NCBI GenBank assembly: GCA_049999805.1 | Contig: JBNGIO010001638.1 | Location: 1-36,843, forward strand | Direction of reading: 5' to 3' | Length of the DNA stretch: 36,843 nucleotides | Source of the DNA: Folioceros fuciformis | Lineage: Eukaryota > Anthocerotophyta > Anthocerotopsida > Anthocerotales | Part shown: in pieces, positions 10,996-22,600 of the stretch | How the letters are laid out: the number at the start of each line of letters is the position of its first letter | How positions within the stretch are numbered: the stretch's first letter is position 1 | The notes under the pieces: model-generated | Told to the model about the DNA's origin: nothing | Seen by the model: only the letters and a program-made list of their open reading frames with translations | The model's database searches: none | Translations under genes and position numbers: made by a program

Positions 10996-11362
10996 CACTC
11001 GCTGGGCACCGCAGTGTGCAATCGCGCGCAGGCAACATGTGACGTCTGACGGAGCCACGAAGGAGCTACTCCTTCGAGACTAGAAACGAATTCCGCAAGC
11101 AGTCCAAAGTCATACACGAGAGAGGAAACCACGAATCAACTCAACGTCAGCGAATAATGAAGCTGCTTCCAGACAAAAACACTCGTTGGGCCATGTCAAG
11201 AACGCCGGTATGCAAAGCCCAATGAATGTACGACGGGCAAACTGTTGAGCGTAGATAAGTATACGAAAATAAACGTCAAAAATGTCCCTCATTGTAAGCC
11301 TTGAGGGTTTGCCGTTTCTTGGCCTTGAGAATCTGTCCTTGGCAGCAAGGAGAGCACACTTC
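10996..11362. other. Intergenic between two minus-strand genes
   Basis: It should contain the eIF3m 3' UTR and the promoter of the small coiled-coil gene. The frame of the latter stays open upstream to about 11058 but has no further ATG. Nothing else was supported. Confidence 0.4.
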
Positions 11363-13562
11363 CTACGCAGTAGCTTGCATCATCTGAGGTACTTCATGTG
11401 GCGCTCTCGACGTCTCTACAACTCTCAACACATTGCTCACGTTCTCCTGCACAATATTCCACCAAGGAGAATCAGTCCAACATGAGTTCCTCAAAGGAAC
11501 AAAATTGCCGCAAGGAATCAGGAGGACCGTCCCACCTTCCACACTTGTAGCTGAGCTCGTAAGTCTTTCCACTGAGCCGGCCCAAATACTCTATCCGTGC
11601 ATCGGCTGCAGAAACAGACGGTTCAGACGACTCGTGGGAAGAAGCGCCAAATGCAGAGCAACATATTCATGCTCAAAAGTCCTTGCCTGATTATGACAAC
11701 TTGACGCAACTGGTCCATCTTAGCCTCAAGCAACTTCGAGCCAATAGCCCTCACCACCCAGTACTCAACTTCGTCCTCAGACAGCTGCATACAAAATTCA
11801 GCTTCTCTTAAGAGGACCCCACTCCCATAAGGACTCATCTGGGACACCTTTTACAGAGGACTACTTTGGAAGGAATCCGACAATTACCTTCAAAGTGTCC
11901 TTGATCACAGGATAAGGGATCTCTCCGGAGCCCGTGGATGCAAGACCAGCAAGGGACATGAGCCGCATTTTTGTTACGCAGCTTTCATGAACTAGGCCTA
12001 CAATCCAGAGAATGAATGAACAACCGCAGATAACAAAATCAGTCAGTTGCAAAGCAGTCACGGTTTCCAGGTCTAGTCAGATACACCACAGACCAACCTA
12101 CTTACCAAAATTCTTGAGCGTCTCGACGTTTTTTGCCTGAAAGCTGAGATAGGCATCAAGTTTAGAGTTCAAGAAAATATCAAGCAGATAATATACGGCA
12201 GAATACTTGGGGTCCTTCTCCAGTTGCTGAACTGGTGGCATCTCCAGTAGGTCACACTGACGGTAAAAGAACAATATTAGGGTTACTGGTAAGTTCCTGG
12301 GCACAAAAGTTTTGTTTAAGCATCACATCACAATTCACCTGATTCGCTTCAAGAATCCAATACCACCTGACATCTGAATTATCGCACTAAGAACACAACA
12401 GGTGGATGGAGGTTAGGAGCACTCTGCTACCTGAAACATGTCTGGAGCCTTAACAAACTCAAGCACTGCCCGGACAGCCTCTTCCTTGGCTTCGCTCAAG
12501 GTGGCCGCATCTTCACCAGCAAAAGTTGCAAGATACTTCACAAGGTATGAAAATGAATCTTTGGAGCACCTGCCACCATGAAGCCAAGTAAAAAGTGAGA
12601 TATCTGCAGAGAAACTAAACAGGAAAATGAAGCATGAATAGAGCGATTGAAAAGATTGCGAGAAACTACTCGACGAAGATTCACACACCCCTTGACGTCC
12701 TTCAACACATTTGTTGCAGTGAGATAAAGATCCCTCTTGTCCGTAATGCCAACATTCCATTCTTTCAGGAACACCTCTAGTCGTTTTAATGAAGGAACGA
12801 TCAGCTCCAAAACTTTGCCAGCAACAGCAAGCTTTACAGCCCTCTTGAAGATCAAGTACCGACCATAGGGATTTTCAAGCACGTTGTAGAGGTGAAACAA
12901 GCTGCCAGCACCACCCACACATCTTCAGGACCTGGAAAATAAAATAAAAGCAAAACGGGAACGCACATGGAGATTCAACGTCTCCTGGACATTTGTCTGA
13001 CACCCACATCTTCAGCCGGAGAGCAGGTTTATCTACTGGCTGCGCCGTCAACTTCGTTGCAATTTGATCAGCCATCGCCAGTGCTTCATCTGGACTTTGA
13101 GCTTTCGATACAAGGTTGCAGATGACGGTAAAAATACATTCCAGGTCTGTGCTTTGATCAAATCCGATGAATGCACGGAATGTCAGGGTCGCAGGAAACA
13201 TGCCAGCGTGATGAGAGGAAAGAATAAACTGACAGAAGAAAATAGCAACAGTCCGGGTACCTTTTTCCGCAGCATTGGCAAGCACTACTTCAGCAGACGT
13301 TAGCAGCTGATAGGCAAGCTGAGAAATTCGACCTACTATCAGATGATTCTCGGCCTCCTCACAAAAGCGTGCTACTTGAGGCTCCGCTATCTGCCATTTT
13401 CAAAGTGCGTGAAGTCACACCTCAGCACCAAGGACCAACATCCACAAACAAGCGATTTTGAAACAGCACCTCTGCTCCGCCCTCCGACCATGAGACTTCA
13501 GCAATGAAGCGCGCGACGGCGAGGGTTGGATCTTCATCAGACGTTTCCACGAGAGCCGCCAT
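11363..13562 (-). CDS. EIF3M: Translation initiation factor eIF3 subunit M, ten exons
   Basis: Exons in coding order are 13562-13470, 13390-13261, 13146-13008, 12901-12689, 12569-12431, 12256-12106, 11997-11888, 11784-11687, 11605-11536 and 11446-11363, giving 408 residues. eIF3m is a PCI-domain subunit of the eIF3 complex that recruits the 40S subunit and mRNA. Diagnostic stretches are AEKDLECIFTVICNL, LKEWNVGITDKRDLYL, KYLATFAGEDA, EAVRAVLEFVKAP, DLLEMPPVQQLEKDPKY and KMRLMSLAGLAS. The PCI winged helix ends with AKMDQLRQVVIISRC. The intron between exons 8 and 9 (11686-11606) begins with GC in the context AG|GCAAG, a GC-AG intron; the reading frame needs it. All other introns are GT-AG. The 5' end is divergent from ubiquitin-RPL40. 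Confidence 0.95.
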
Positions 13563-14690
<1,128 letters not shown>

Positions 14691-16013
14691 ATCATTCATT
14701 ATAACTCCAGTTTTGAATTGAGTCTTCATTCAGGAATGTCGCCGTGTCCCCATTCTGTATTACCACCGAGTGTCTTTTTTGCACGACCTGGAGGACGTTT
14801 CAATACTACCCAGGAAAATTGGACAACTTTTTCTTCCCTGTATTTTCACTGAAACTGTGAAAGGAGACATCTGACTTGAATGTCAGGATCCCCAAGTAGC
14901 TGAAGGACATTCCTCTGACCCCCCGACGTGCATATGCATATTGTCGGATTGTCGTGCGAGGCGTACGAATTCCTCGAGGCAGCGGATACTTCAAACTTCG
15001 GGAGTGAAATTCCTTCCTTGAGCAGTGCTCGTGTGGGACAGTGCTGGGGGGACAAATTGTTGCTGGTTTTTCCGCAGTCTAGGGTTGGTTGATCTGTAGA
15101 CCCCCGTGGTCTGCCAGTGGGGCTGCAGTTGTTGCGATCATCTTTATCTTGAATTGTCCCTTTTTGACAGAGAAAGATCTTACTGGTCTGACCAAGGAAA
15201 GGTGTCCCTCCATTATTAAGAGGGACGATCGGGTTTGGATATTCATATGTATACAGAATGAGTGATCCCGTGCCATCCGGGAGAGTGCGCTGCCCCCGTG
15301 ACAAATATGCAGATGCGTTGATGCTTGGAATACTTATGCACTATTAGTAGACGTGCTGGTGTTTAAGAGGCTTTTGAGAAAACAGAGTGGAGACAGTCTC
15401 CTGTGTAAGAAAACTGAGCGGAAGGGGACGTCAAGTGATAAAAGGCGCGGTATGTATGTACATAGTACCAAGGAGTAGGTAGTTTAGTCTAACAAATGAG
15501 GTGAGAGGACGGGGTACCTGGGTAGCCTAATAAAGCAGAGAGTGTAGGCGTAAATGACGCTTGACGCACTGTGGCGCCACGACCTGTGATGCCACTTCCC
15601 CCGCTTTTCCTCGCACGCCCGCGTCCGCACTGGCCTGGCGCCCGATCGCCCACGGGCATCGCGTCGCCTCGCCCCGCGATCCCGAGCGCCGCGCTCCCAT
15701 TCCTCGCACCGCGCAAGCCGGTTGGCTGGCTGCCGCCGCGGCAATCCTCTTCCTCGGGCCCGGCCACCCTCGGCCTGCTGCCCGCTGTTGCGTGCTTGCC
15801 TGCTTGCCTACCTGTCTGCCTGCCTGCGGCTCTCACATCTTGCTCAGGGTTTTGGCTGGCCTTGCCACCACCGCAAAGCCCTTGCTCCTGTTTGCCTGCT
15901 TGCTGCATTCTGCACGGAACGATGCGTTCGCCACCGGAATGCGGCCAATGCCCGAGACAAGCATCCCTGCTGCACGCCCCAGCTCTGCCAGAGTGCCGGG
16001 CCCCGGGACGTGA

Positions 16014-16054
16014 TGTGATGTGATGTAGTGTAGTGTAATGTAATGTAATGCAAT
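16014..16054. repeat. Degenerate TGATG/TAATG pentamer repeat
   Basis: A run of GTGATG units drifts into TAGTG and TAATG units over about 40 bases. It is a simple-sequence repeat with stepwise single-base changes. Confidence 0.7.
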
Positions 16055-16455
16055 ACTTTGGTTTCTGCACGCTCAGAATGTGATGTGGAGTCCTCCCCTC
16101 CTGCCCCTGTTAGCCTGATCTGTGTTCGTATGTTTGCGTGCCTGCTGTTTCTGTGCTTTCCATCTTGTGGTTGGAAAAGCGTACCATTCGGATATGGCCT
16201 CCCGGCTCTCCTCGGGCAGTCGTAAAGCGTGGTAATGGACAAAAAAAGCTGCAAGTTTCCGACATGGGATTTGAGAGAGAATTGTATCTTCGTGGCCCAG
16301 CACTGGCCGGATTGCGTGAGTAGGATGGAAACGGTCTTGCAGCAGTTCTGGAAGACCACAAAAGCAAGGCTTTTGACAGGTGTTTTTTTCTCTTGTGCAA
16401 TTTGCAACACGCCTGTCGTCAGGCCTTCGTAATAGTTACTGGGACTTAGATCTAG

Positions 16456-16484
16456 ATGGATGGATGGATGGATGCGTGGATGGA
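16456..16484. repeat. ATGG/GGAT tetranucleotide microsatellite
   Basis: Several GGAT units in a row, one interrupted by GCGT. Ordinary microsatellite. Confidence 0.8.
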
Positions 16485-16614
16485 GCATGCGCTCATGTCT
16501 GCTTGATGCTTTAGCTGAGGCCTTTGGCAGGTCTCGTTAGAATTCAAATCCCTGTTTTCAGGTGTGTCGGCAGCACCTAGCACCTTTGGACATTGCACTT
16601 GTATTTCCAGGAAG

Positions 16615-19527
16615 ATGGCAGTAGCTGCATTTAGGTCTACCACCAAGAGAAATTGCAGCATAGGGGGGAATGACAACAATAGTTCAAATCCTCGTGCCAA
16701 GCATACCACTCCTCAGAAACGAGGTCACAGAAGGTCTAAGAGCTTGTCCGACACTACTCCTAGATATGCCTCTGATACTGGTTCAGGGGGAGATGGTCGA
16801 TTTGGCCCAACAGATACTGGCTTTCACGTAAGGCAGTCTTGGTCCGTACAGCCTTCAAGTGATTCAGAGGTGAGTCCATCTACATTTTTTCATTTTTCCC
16901 CCCTGATTTTCACTATCAGCCTTTAACACTGCCGACTCCCGAAAGTGTACTCCTTCTGATACCCACCCCGACCCTTTTATGGCAGTAATCACATGTTATT
17001 GTCCTTGTTGTCTAGCAGAGTGAAGCTGAAGGATTTGCTCAGCGTCGCCGCTATCAACGCACCAGCCTGGACTTCGGCTCGTTGAGGAGGGATCTAGCTC
17101 GGGGTGAAAAGTGTAGGCAATGCACTGGACTCAGAAGATCCTCAAGTCAGCTTGATTTGTCGACCTCTCAAGCTGACGTAGTTTGTGTATGAACTCCACC
17201 TCTGGTTGCATCCACTACTATGAGTCGTTCTGAGCGTAATTGGCTGCTGAAAGTATGGATGTCTTTCAGGTTGATGCTGAACAACTGTGCCATTTTGCAG
17301 AGACATGGCCGAATCGTGGCCGGTACCCAGCAGTCAAAAGACTGTTTGGAGGCGCCGGTTGAAGAGAAGACAATCCGAACTATACATTCTCAGATGAAGG
17401 TGTGACTTAAAGTCAGACTAACAGTCAGTCCATGAAGTTAGGTCACCGTAGAATTTTGCTAGACCTCTTTTCCGGACTCCAAGTGGGGAGGCCTTGGTTT
17501 TCAAAAGTTTCTCTGGTTGTCATCGTTCTTCTGGGGGCAAGTGTCATTCCCCAATGTCTTCGACTGAAAGATTTTTGGTTGATGCATCGCAGCAGCCACT
17601 GGAGAGCGACCCTCCGTCTGTGGAACAAGATCCTATCAGCCTCTACAATGCCATGCGGGCAGAAGTCAGACGAGCGGTTGCTGACCTTAGGGTGGAGCTG
17701 GAGCAGGTACAAGTCCAAGTCCGTGCGGACTACACAGCCAACTTATTCTGGGAACCTCTCTAGTAGTGGACCAGTTGTTCTCTTGACCTAAACCTCCTGT
17801 AGCGCACTCTAACATCTTGTCTTTTATACTTCTGCGTAGTCAATTGGCAAGGAGCCGATGTCGCCCAGCACTGCGTCATCAGGGGAGTTCTGTCCAACCA
17901 GTCAAGCTACAGTTCAAACCGAAGTTTTCCAGGCGGTTGCTGAAGTGAGGCGAGAATTTGCAGCCAAGCTTGAGCAGGTTTCTTCTGACTGATCCTCTGT
18001 TGGATCTTACCTTCAGCCTCAATGTGTGCAGATGTGGTGCTGGTTCTAATCCGTCAGTTGTGCTGATCCTGTCATGTGGCTTGTTAGTCTGAGAAGAGAG
18101 CTCAGGAGCTGTGGACACAGCTAGCTGTTGAAGAAAGGCGGTGCTTGGACCTTGTAAAGTTTGTGAAAGAGATTCTGCCAACCTGTGGCCTACAGTCTCG
18201 CCAAAGTCTTCATCAGGTCATCCGGGTATGGACATGGACTAAGTGAATTTTCAAGGTTGGTGGGGTTTGATCCAGGTGTTTGTGTTTTTCAGCTTCACGG
18301 TGCTTACCCGAGCAAGGCTTTGTCGGTATTTTTGCTGCAGGGACCGCTGGAAAAACAGATTCTAAGGATGGGTGGAGATAAACAGTGGGTTTCCAAAACT
18401 TTAGATGAAGACGCCAGAAGATATTTTGAGGAGTGTGTTTCAATCTCCACCCTAGATTCTGAAGGCAAGGATGTTGCGTCTCCTGGGAGACAAGATCTGC
18501 GGGTTAGAAGTCCAGGGAGAGTCCTTAGAAGCTCTCCTGGCTCGCCATTGGCTGGGAAGTTACTGGCCGAGTCATCACGGAAAGCAAATGACATGGGTAC
18601 GGAACCTGTGTCCTTGGTGAGATCACCGTCAGACTTGTCATTATCTGATACTCAAGATGGTCTCGTGCTCCCGTGGCTTGACTGGGAGACCGAGGTGGAA
18701 AATGGGCCCAAGAAAGGCTCAAGAAATGACAATGTTCATCAGGTACATCCAACCCCACATTATGTAACCCTTGTGCATGAGTGGTTATCGATGCTCTTCG
18801 ATTGACTGGAGTATTGTGCTGCAGTGGAGTTGGATGAGTTTTGCGATTGTTATGGCTTTAATGTTGTGGTCACCTTGATCAACGCTGGTCATCTCAATTG
18901 CCTTTTCGATGACATAAGGACAAGACCTGGTTGACTTTAATGATCAGCAGCCGAAGTTCATTTGTAGCTCTGCGTGACTGGAAAGTTTTGTGTGATTTCT
19001 GAATCGGATGATAGCCTCCTCCATCGTATTCTAATCCAGGAATCCCACCCTATTCAGAATTGACAAGCAGGTGTTCCATTGATTCACTCTGGTTGCTTGG
19101 TGTGATGAAGGTAGTTAGCAATGTTGTCGCTGTGACCAAAGGCGGGCTGTTCTCTGTTATGCTGATGTTGAATGACAATGTATGATCTTAGGAACCGGGC
19201 CGTGCAGCGTGTTCTTACAACTTGGACAACTTTCAAGTAGAGACTGCCAGTGAATGTGCCTTCCCTGAATTCAGAGAGTTTGGAGCAGGCATCGAAGCTG
19301 GATTCTCAGCTTTGTCATTAGGTGACAAGACTTCTAGAGGAGTAGCAGGTGATGCTGGAAGGTTTCTGCACAGTAATCTGCCGAAAGCACTGGATGGAAG
19401 CTTTCAGCGCAGATGGCATAGATGGAAACATGGAATCAAGGCAGAGGAGTATGTAGTACAGAGGATAAGGTTTAGGAACAGAATTTCTAGTGGAAGGATT
19501 CATATATGTGGAGGCAAGCGGCCATGA
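16615..19527 (+). CDS. Multi-exon basic, Ser-rich coiled-coil protein of unknown function
   Basis: Proposed exons are 16615-16869, 17019-17177, 17301-17399, 17542 (or 17491)-17706, 17840-17977, 18088-18216, 18293-18742 and 19192-19527, about 576 residues. Every junction falls in phase 0. The N-terminus is basic and Ser-rich (RGHRRSKSLSD, RRRYQRTSLDFGSLRRDL). Exons 4-6 carry coiled-coil segments (AEVRRAVADLRVELEQ, VAEVRREFAAKLEQ, AQELWTQLAVEERRCL). Exon 7 has YFEECVSIS, Ser-Pro sites (RSPGRV, SSPGSPL) and LPWLDWETE. The alternation of phospho-type Ser-Pro stretches and coils suggests a cytoskeletal or scaffold protein, but no family is claimed. The start may lie in an upstream exon, since a good acceptor precedes the ATG. 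The last exon is least certain: an alternative short exon at 18825 would give a hydrophobic tail (WSWMSFAIVMALMLW). Confidence 0.6.
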
Positions 19528-20404
19528 GTGACTCGAGGACAGAGGAGCCGAAGACAAATGACCAACGGAGCAGCCGACCGCTGTGTAATCTAAAGTGAAC
19601 TTTGGGAGCGTGGCCGTGGTCTTCCAACACGAGACCTTCAACACTTCGATGCTTCGTCGATCACGCCAATCTGTATCACGTTTACGACAAGCTAGAAGGG
19701 GGTGAGCAGAAGTAAGTATTTCCGGTATCAGTGTCGACGTGTCGCCTTCAGGAGCTTCTGTGTGACATACAGGTTGACTATGGTAAACTATTGGGTGAAC
19801 TGCCGAGGCTGCCATTCCGACGAAGATGGCCAGATAACGGGTGGTGGCTCCCAAACATGTCGCATCACGGGGTGTCTACCCTTGAACAGCAGATCAGGCT
19901 GGAACACCAGAACTCATGCAGAGCACAGTCCGAGACGTATCGAGAGCCAGCAGCAGCGGATTTATTTTGCGCCGGTGCAGTCATAGCTCCCCGGAGTCTG
20001 TATCATTGCAGACGGAGAGGGTCTCAAAACGGGTGATCGCCCTTTGTTCGAAAATATTACCCTGTGATTGGAATAGACTTCTGCGTACAAAACGGGCATC
20101 AAATGTGGCAAAAAGTATCTGCTTTCCTCCCTCCCTGCGACTGCCGGCAACGTTGCGCGTGCCTTGAACAAAATCCTGATCCCAACATGCCCCACTGAAT
20201 GCTTGCAAAGGGTATCACACAGCAGCAGTCTGTGGAGGTGGGTAAATAAGCGTGCCCGAATCCACTCCAGTGACAGTCGAGGTCGAGCCTGATCCACTGT
20301 ACGGTGTCTTGAAGAAACCATTCTCCACCGTTCAAAACCGTCTGCAACAAAGGTTTTCCACTTATCCGGGTTTTAGAGCCAGGTGAGGAGGAGGGTATGT
20401 GAGT
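19528..20404. other. Intergenic with an unsupported open frame
   Basis: A plus-strand frame at about 19731-20036 could be a further 3' exon of the coiled-coil gene (it contains LLGELPRLPF and STLEQQIRLEHQ), but no splice route was proven and no family is recognised. The other frames look random. Confidence 0.3.
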
Positions 20405-20440
20405 CCCGGAGTCCTCCATCCCACCATGGAGGACTCCGGG
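20405..20440. repeat. Perfect 15-base inverted repeat with 6-base loop
   Basis: Arms 20405-20419 (CCCGGAGTCCTCCAT) and 20426-20440 are exact reverse complements, separated by CCCACC. It lies where ordinary DNA changes to an AT-rich block. It could form a stable hairpin in RNA or mark an insertion boundary. Confidence 0.85.
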
Positions 20441-20512
20441 TTGTGATGTTGTAGCACAACTCTTTCCCTCATTGCAGCTAGCTGTGCCCTCTACAAACTA
20501 TAAGGAAATTAC
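20441..20512 (-). pseudogene. Second, partial copy of the AP2-like exon
   Basis: On the minus strand this resembles 21265-21345: a GAGT-ATTTCCT stretch, then GGAAAGAGTTGT-CTACAACATC-CAACCC. It translates partly as KELCYNITT against KELYYNIST in the longer copy, but has stop codons upstream. It is a decayed duplicate lying directly beside the inverted repeat. Confidence 0.5.
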
Positions 20513-20902
20513 TCCCTATAAGAACCTTGAATCTTGATGTGGTACCTGTTCTCCATTTGGAGATCTTTTTCTTATGATCGTAAGGATGTCTCAAGGTTCA
20601 TCCACAACAAAGTCTTTTTTTTCCATTTATCATTCGCTTGTAACATTCATACTTTTATACAAATGATATACACTGACTTATTGTAGTTCAATTGCCATTA
20701 CTTGTCAATTGCTGCAGAATTACATGCTACATCCAATAGCAGCACATGATCTAACGCTTTTCATCCCACCTCTTCTTCTTCCTCCAGCTGCTAGGTCTGT
20801 TTAGCTGTTAGGCACATATTGTATTGGAACAAAATCAAAATCTCATTGCATAGAAAAAGCTTAGGCACTTGACATAGTCAGTTACCATCTTTGTTTCTTC
20901 AA

Positions 20903-21417
20903 CTAATGTCTCCTGGACATGCCAACTTCTTTGAGTGAGGTATCAAGATTGGTTGTACAATTACAGGCATGTACCCTCAAGTAAGTTGCAAACTCCCGAA
21001 AATTCGACATGGCTACCACCTCCGGTCTGCTCATGTACTCTAGATACTCCAATGGAGAAAATTTGAGTTTAAGCTGCGGCCTCTTCTTGCTTTTGGGGTT
21101 AACCAATGGTGCATACCCTCCCAAATACATCTTGATCAACATCTTGTTTGCAACTTGTGCAACCTTGAGGGCAGTATCATAACCTCCAAGATAATGTTGA
21201 TATCCAATTCGCATGTGTGACCTCTTGTTGTATGGAAGAGGCTCCTTTTTGCTTGTTGCAGGATGGGTTGAGATGTTGTAGTACAACTCTTTCCTCTTTT
21301 TGTATCTCTCAAACTGTTTACCAACAACGAGGAAATCACTCTTCAGGAGTGCTTGGATCTTGGTAGCTATATCATCTTCCACTACATCTTGCTCTTGGTA
21401 GGCCTTTCACTCTTCTC
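20903..21417 (-). pseudogene. AP2/ERF-domain-like fragment, degenerate
   Basis: The minus-strand frame is open from a TGA just above 21411 to 20903 but has no ATG. It includes YLGGYDTALKVAQVANK, then MLIKMYLGGYAPLVN. This fits the C-terminal half of an AP2 DNA-binding domain (pattern YLGGYDTxxxAAxAYDxAAIKxxGxxAxxNF) of the AINTEGUMENTA type, and the following LEYLEYMSRPEVVA fits the linker after such a domain. Key positions differ: the normal Ala-Tyr-Asp is Val-Ala-Asn. An upstream piece at 21520-21385 (after a TGTAG acceptor-like site) is coding-like in another frame and stops at the join, which suggests a frameshift. It is probably a relic; an unusual expressed exon is the alternative. Confidence 0.42.
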
Positions 21418-21734
21418 TTGCTCTTTTACTTCCAAAGTTATGTCGTCATTCTCCAAAACAGATGTTAATGGCTGCAATGCTTCAAATTCCTACACATTCA
21501 AATTGATGTTCCAATTGGTTAATAAGCTTAACTTTGCACAAGACATCACAAGCTAGTAGACAATGTATTGACAGCACAAATGGATCAATAACAACAATAA
21601 AACACTCTTCAAAAGTACCTCTAAACTAGGAAAATGAATATAGTTGTCTTGCATGTCATCCAAGGAGAAGTACTCTTCAATAACCAAAAGTGAAGCAATT
21701 GAAGAAGCTTGAGTCCATGAAGAAACTCTGCAGT

Positions 21735-21786
21735 GGAAAGATCATCTACAAGACTATTATGGAAAGATCATCTACAAGACTATTAT
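21735..21786. repeat. Perfect tandem duplication of 26 bases
   Basis: Two adjacent identical units (21735-21760 and 21761-21786) beginning GGAAAGATCATC. Their identity indicates a recent slippage or repair event in the AT-rich block. Confidence 0.9.
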
Positions 21787-22600
21787 CTCAGATACCTACA
21801 TTAATAGCCAACAAAAAATGCATGTTGTGTGGGCGCTTGATAACACAAACATGGAGATTGGATGTGTAGGGCATGTAGAAGGCAATGCCCTCAAGGAGAA
21901 CGGTGATTTTTATGAAGAAGATGTGAAGATTTTTAGAAATGTAGCTTTTGTTTTGTACTTTGTTTCTCAACATGTGTATGGTGCCTTATAAAGGCTCCCA
22001 TAGTACTAGAAATGCCAAAAAAATGGATGATGTGCAGCAGCCAAGTATTGCATGGAACCTATAACCTTGAAGATGTTCCATAGCTTATGAACCAATTATC
22101 TTAAGTATGTTAGCATATAAAATTAAAGAAGAGAACTATAATCCATTCTATACTTGTTGAAGTCAAAAGAAAATCCTTTAAACCACATGATGCCTTTTCA
22201 TCCACTCCATGGGCATGGTTGTGGCTTCCTTTTAAATTATAGTCCCTCGTATTTGCAGCCTTCTTCCAGCAATCCGTTTTACCATATGATTAGGTTTCCA
22301 TAAACTTTGCAAACAATGTTCAATGAGGGGGTTTCTTTCACTTTTCTTCTCCTTGACACTAATCAATAGATCTAGTCCTCCCATTATGATTGCTTTTAGA
22401 TGATGTTGATGCTTGACTACAATTAGCTTTTCCTTTTCCTCTTGAGTAGAAAGTAGAACCTCTTTGCTCTCGTTACATAATTGACTAATCAACTCGATAC
22501 AATTAATTACTATTATCTTATTCTACCCATGCATTTAAGGCAATAAACAAGTCTTCTATCATATGGGTAAGGTCCTCGTGATTACCATTATTATGGATAC
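21787..22600. other. AT-rich DNA, no gene seen
   Basis: Short minus-strand frames occur (for example 22232-22492) without family similarity. Base composition differs clearly from the gene-rich part before 20.4 kb. Confidence 0.45.

Larger units (their letters stand above)
14691..16614. other. Intergenic, partly GC-rich, no gene supported
   Basis: After the ubiquitin 3' UTR there is no supported gene. At 15489-16070 both strands have long open frames because the DNA is rich in GC and CTGCC/CTTGC runs; no family similarity was seen. The segment just before 16615 ends in TATTTCCAG, a good splice acceptor, so a non-coding or short coding first exon of the next gene may lie in 15.5-16.5 kb. Confidence 0.4.

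Noticed and set aside
15489-16070. Overlapping long frames on both strands
   Set aside because: GC-rich region with few stops in any frame; the translations look random and no family is recognised.
16235-16432. Small ATG-started frame before the coiled-coil gene
   Set aside because: It could be an upstream frame in a leader exon, but neither transcription nor splice joining can be shown.
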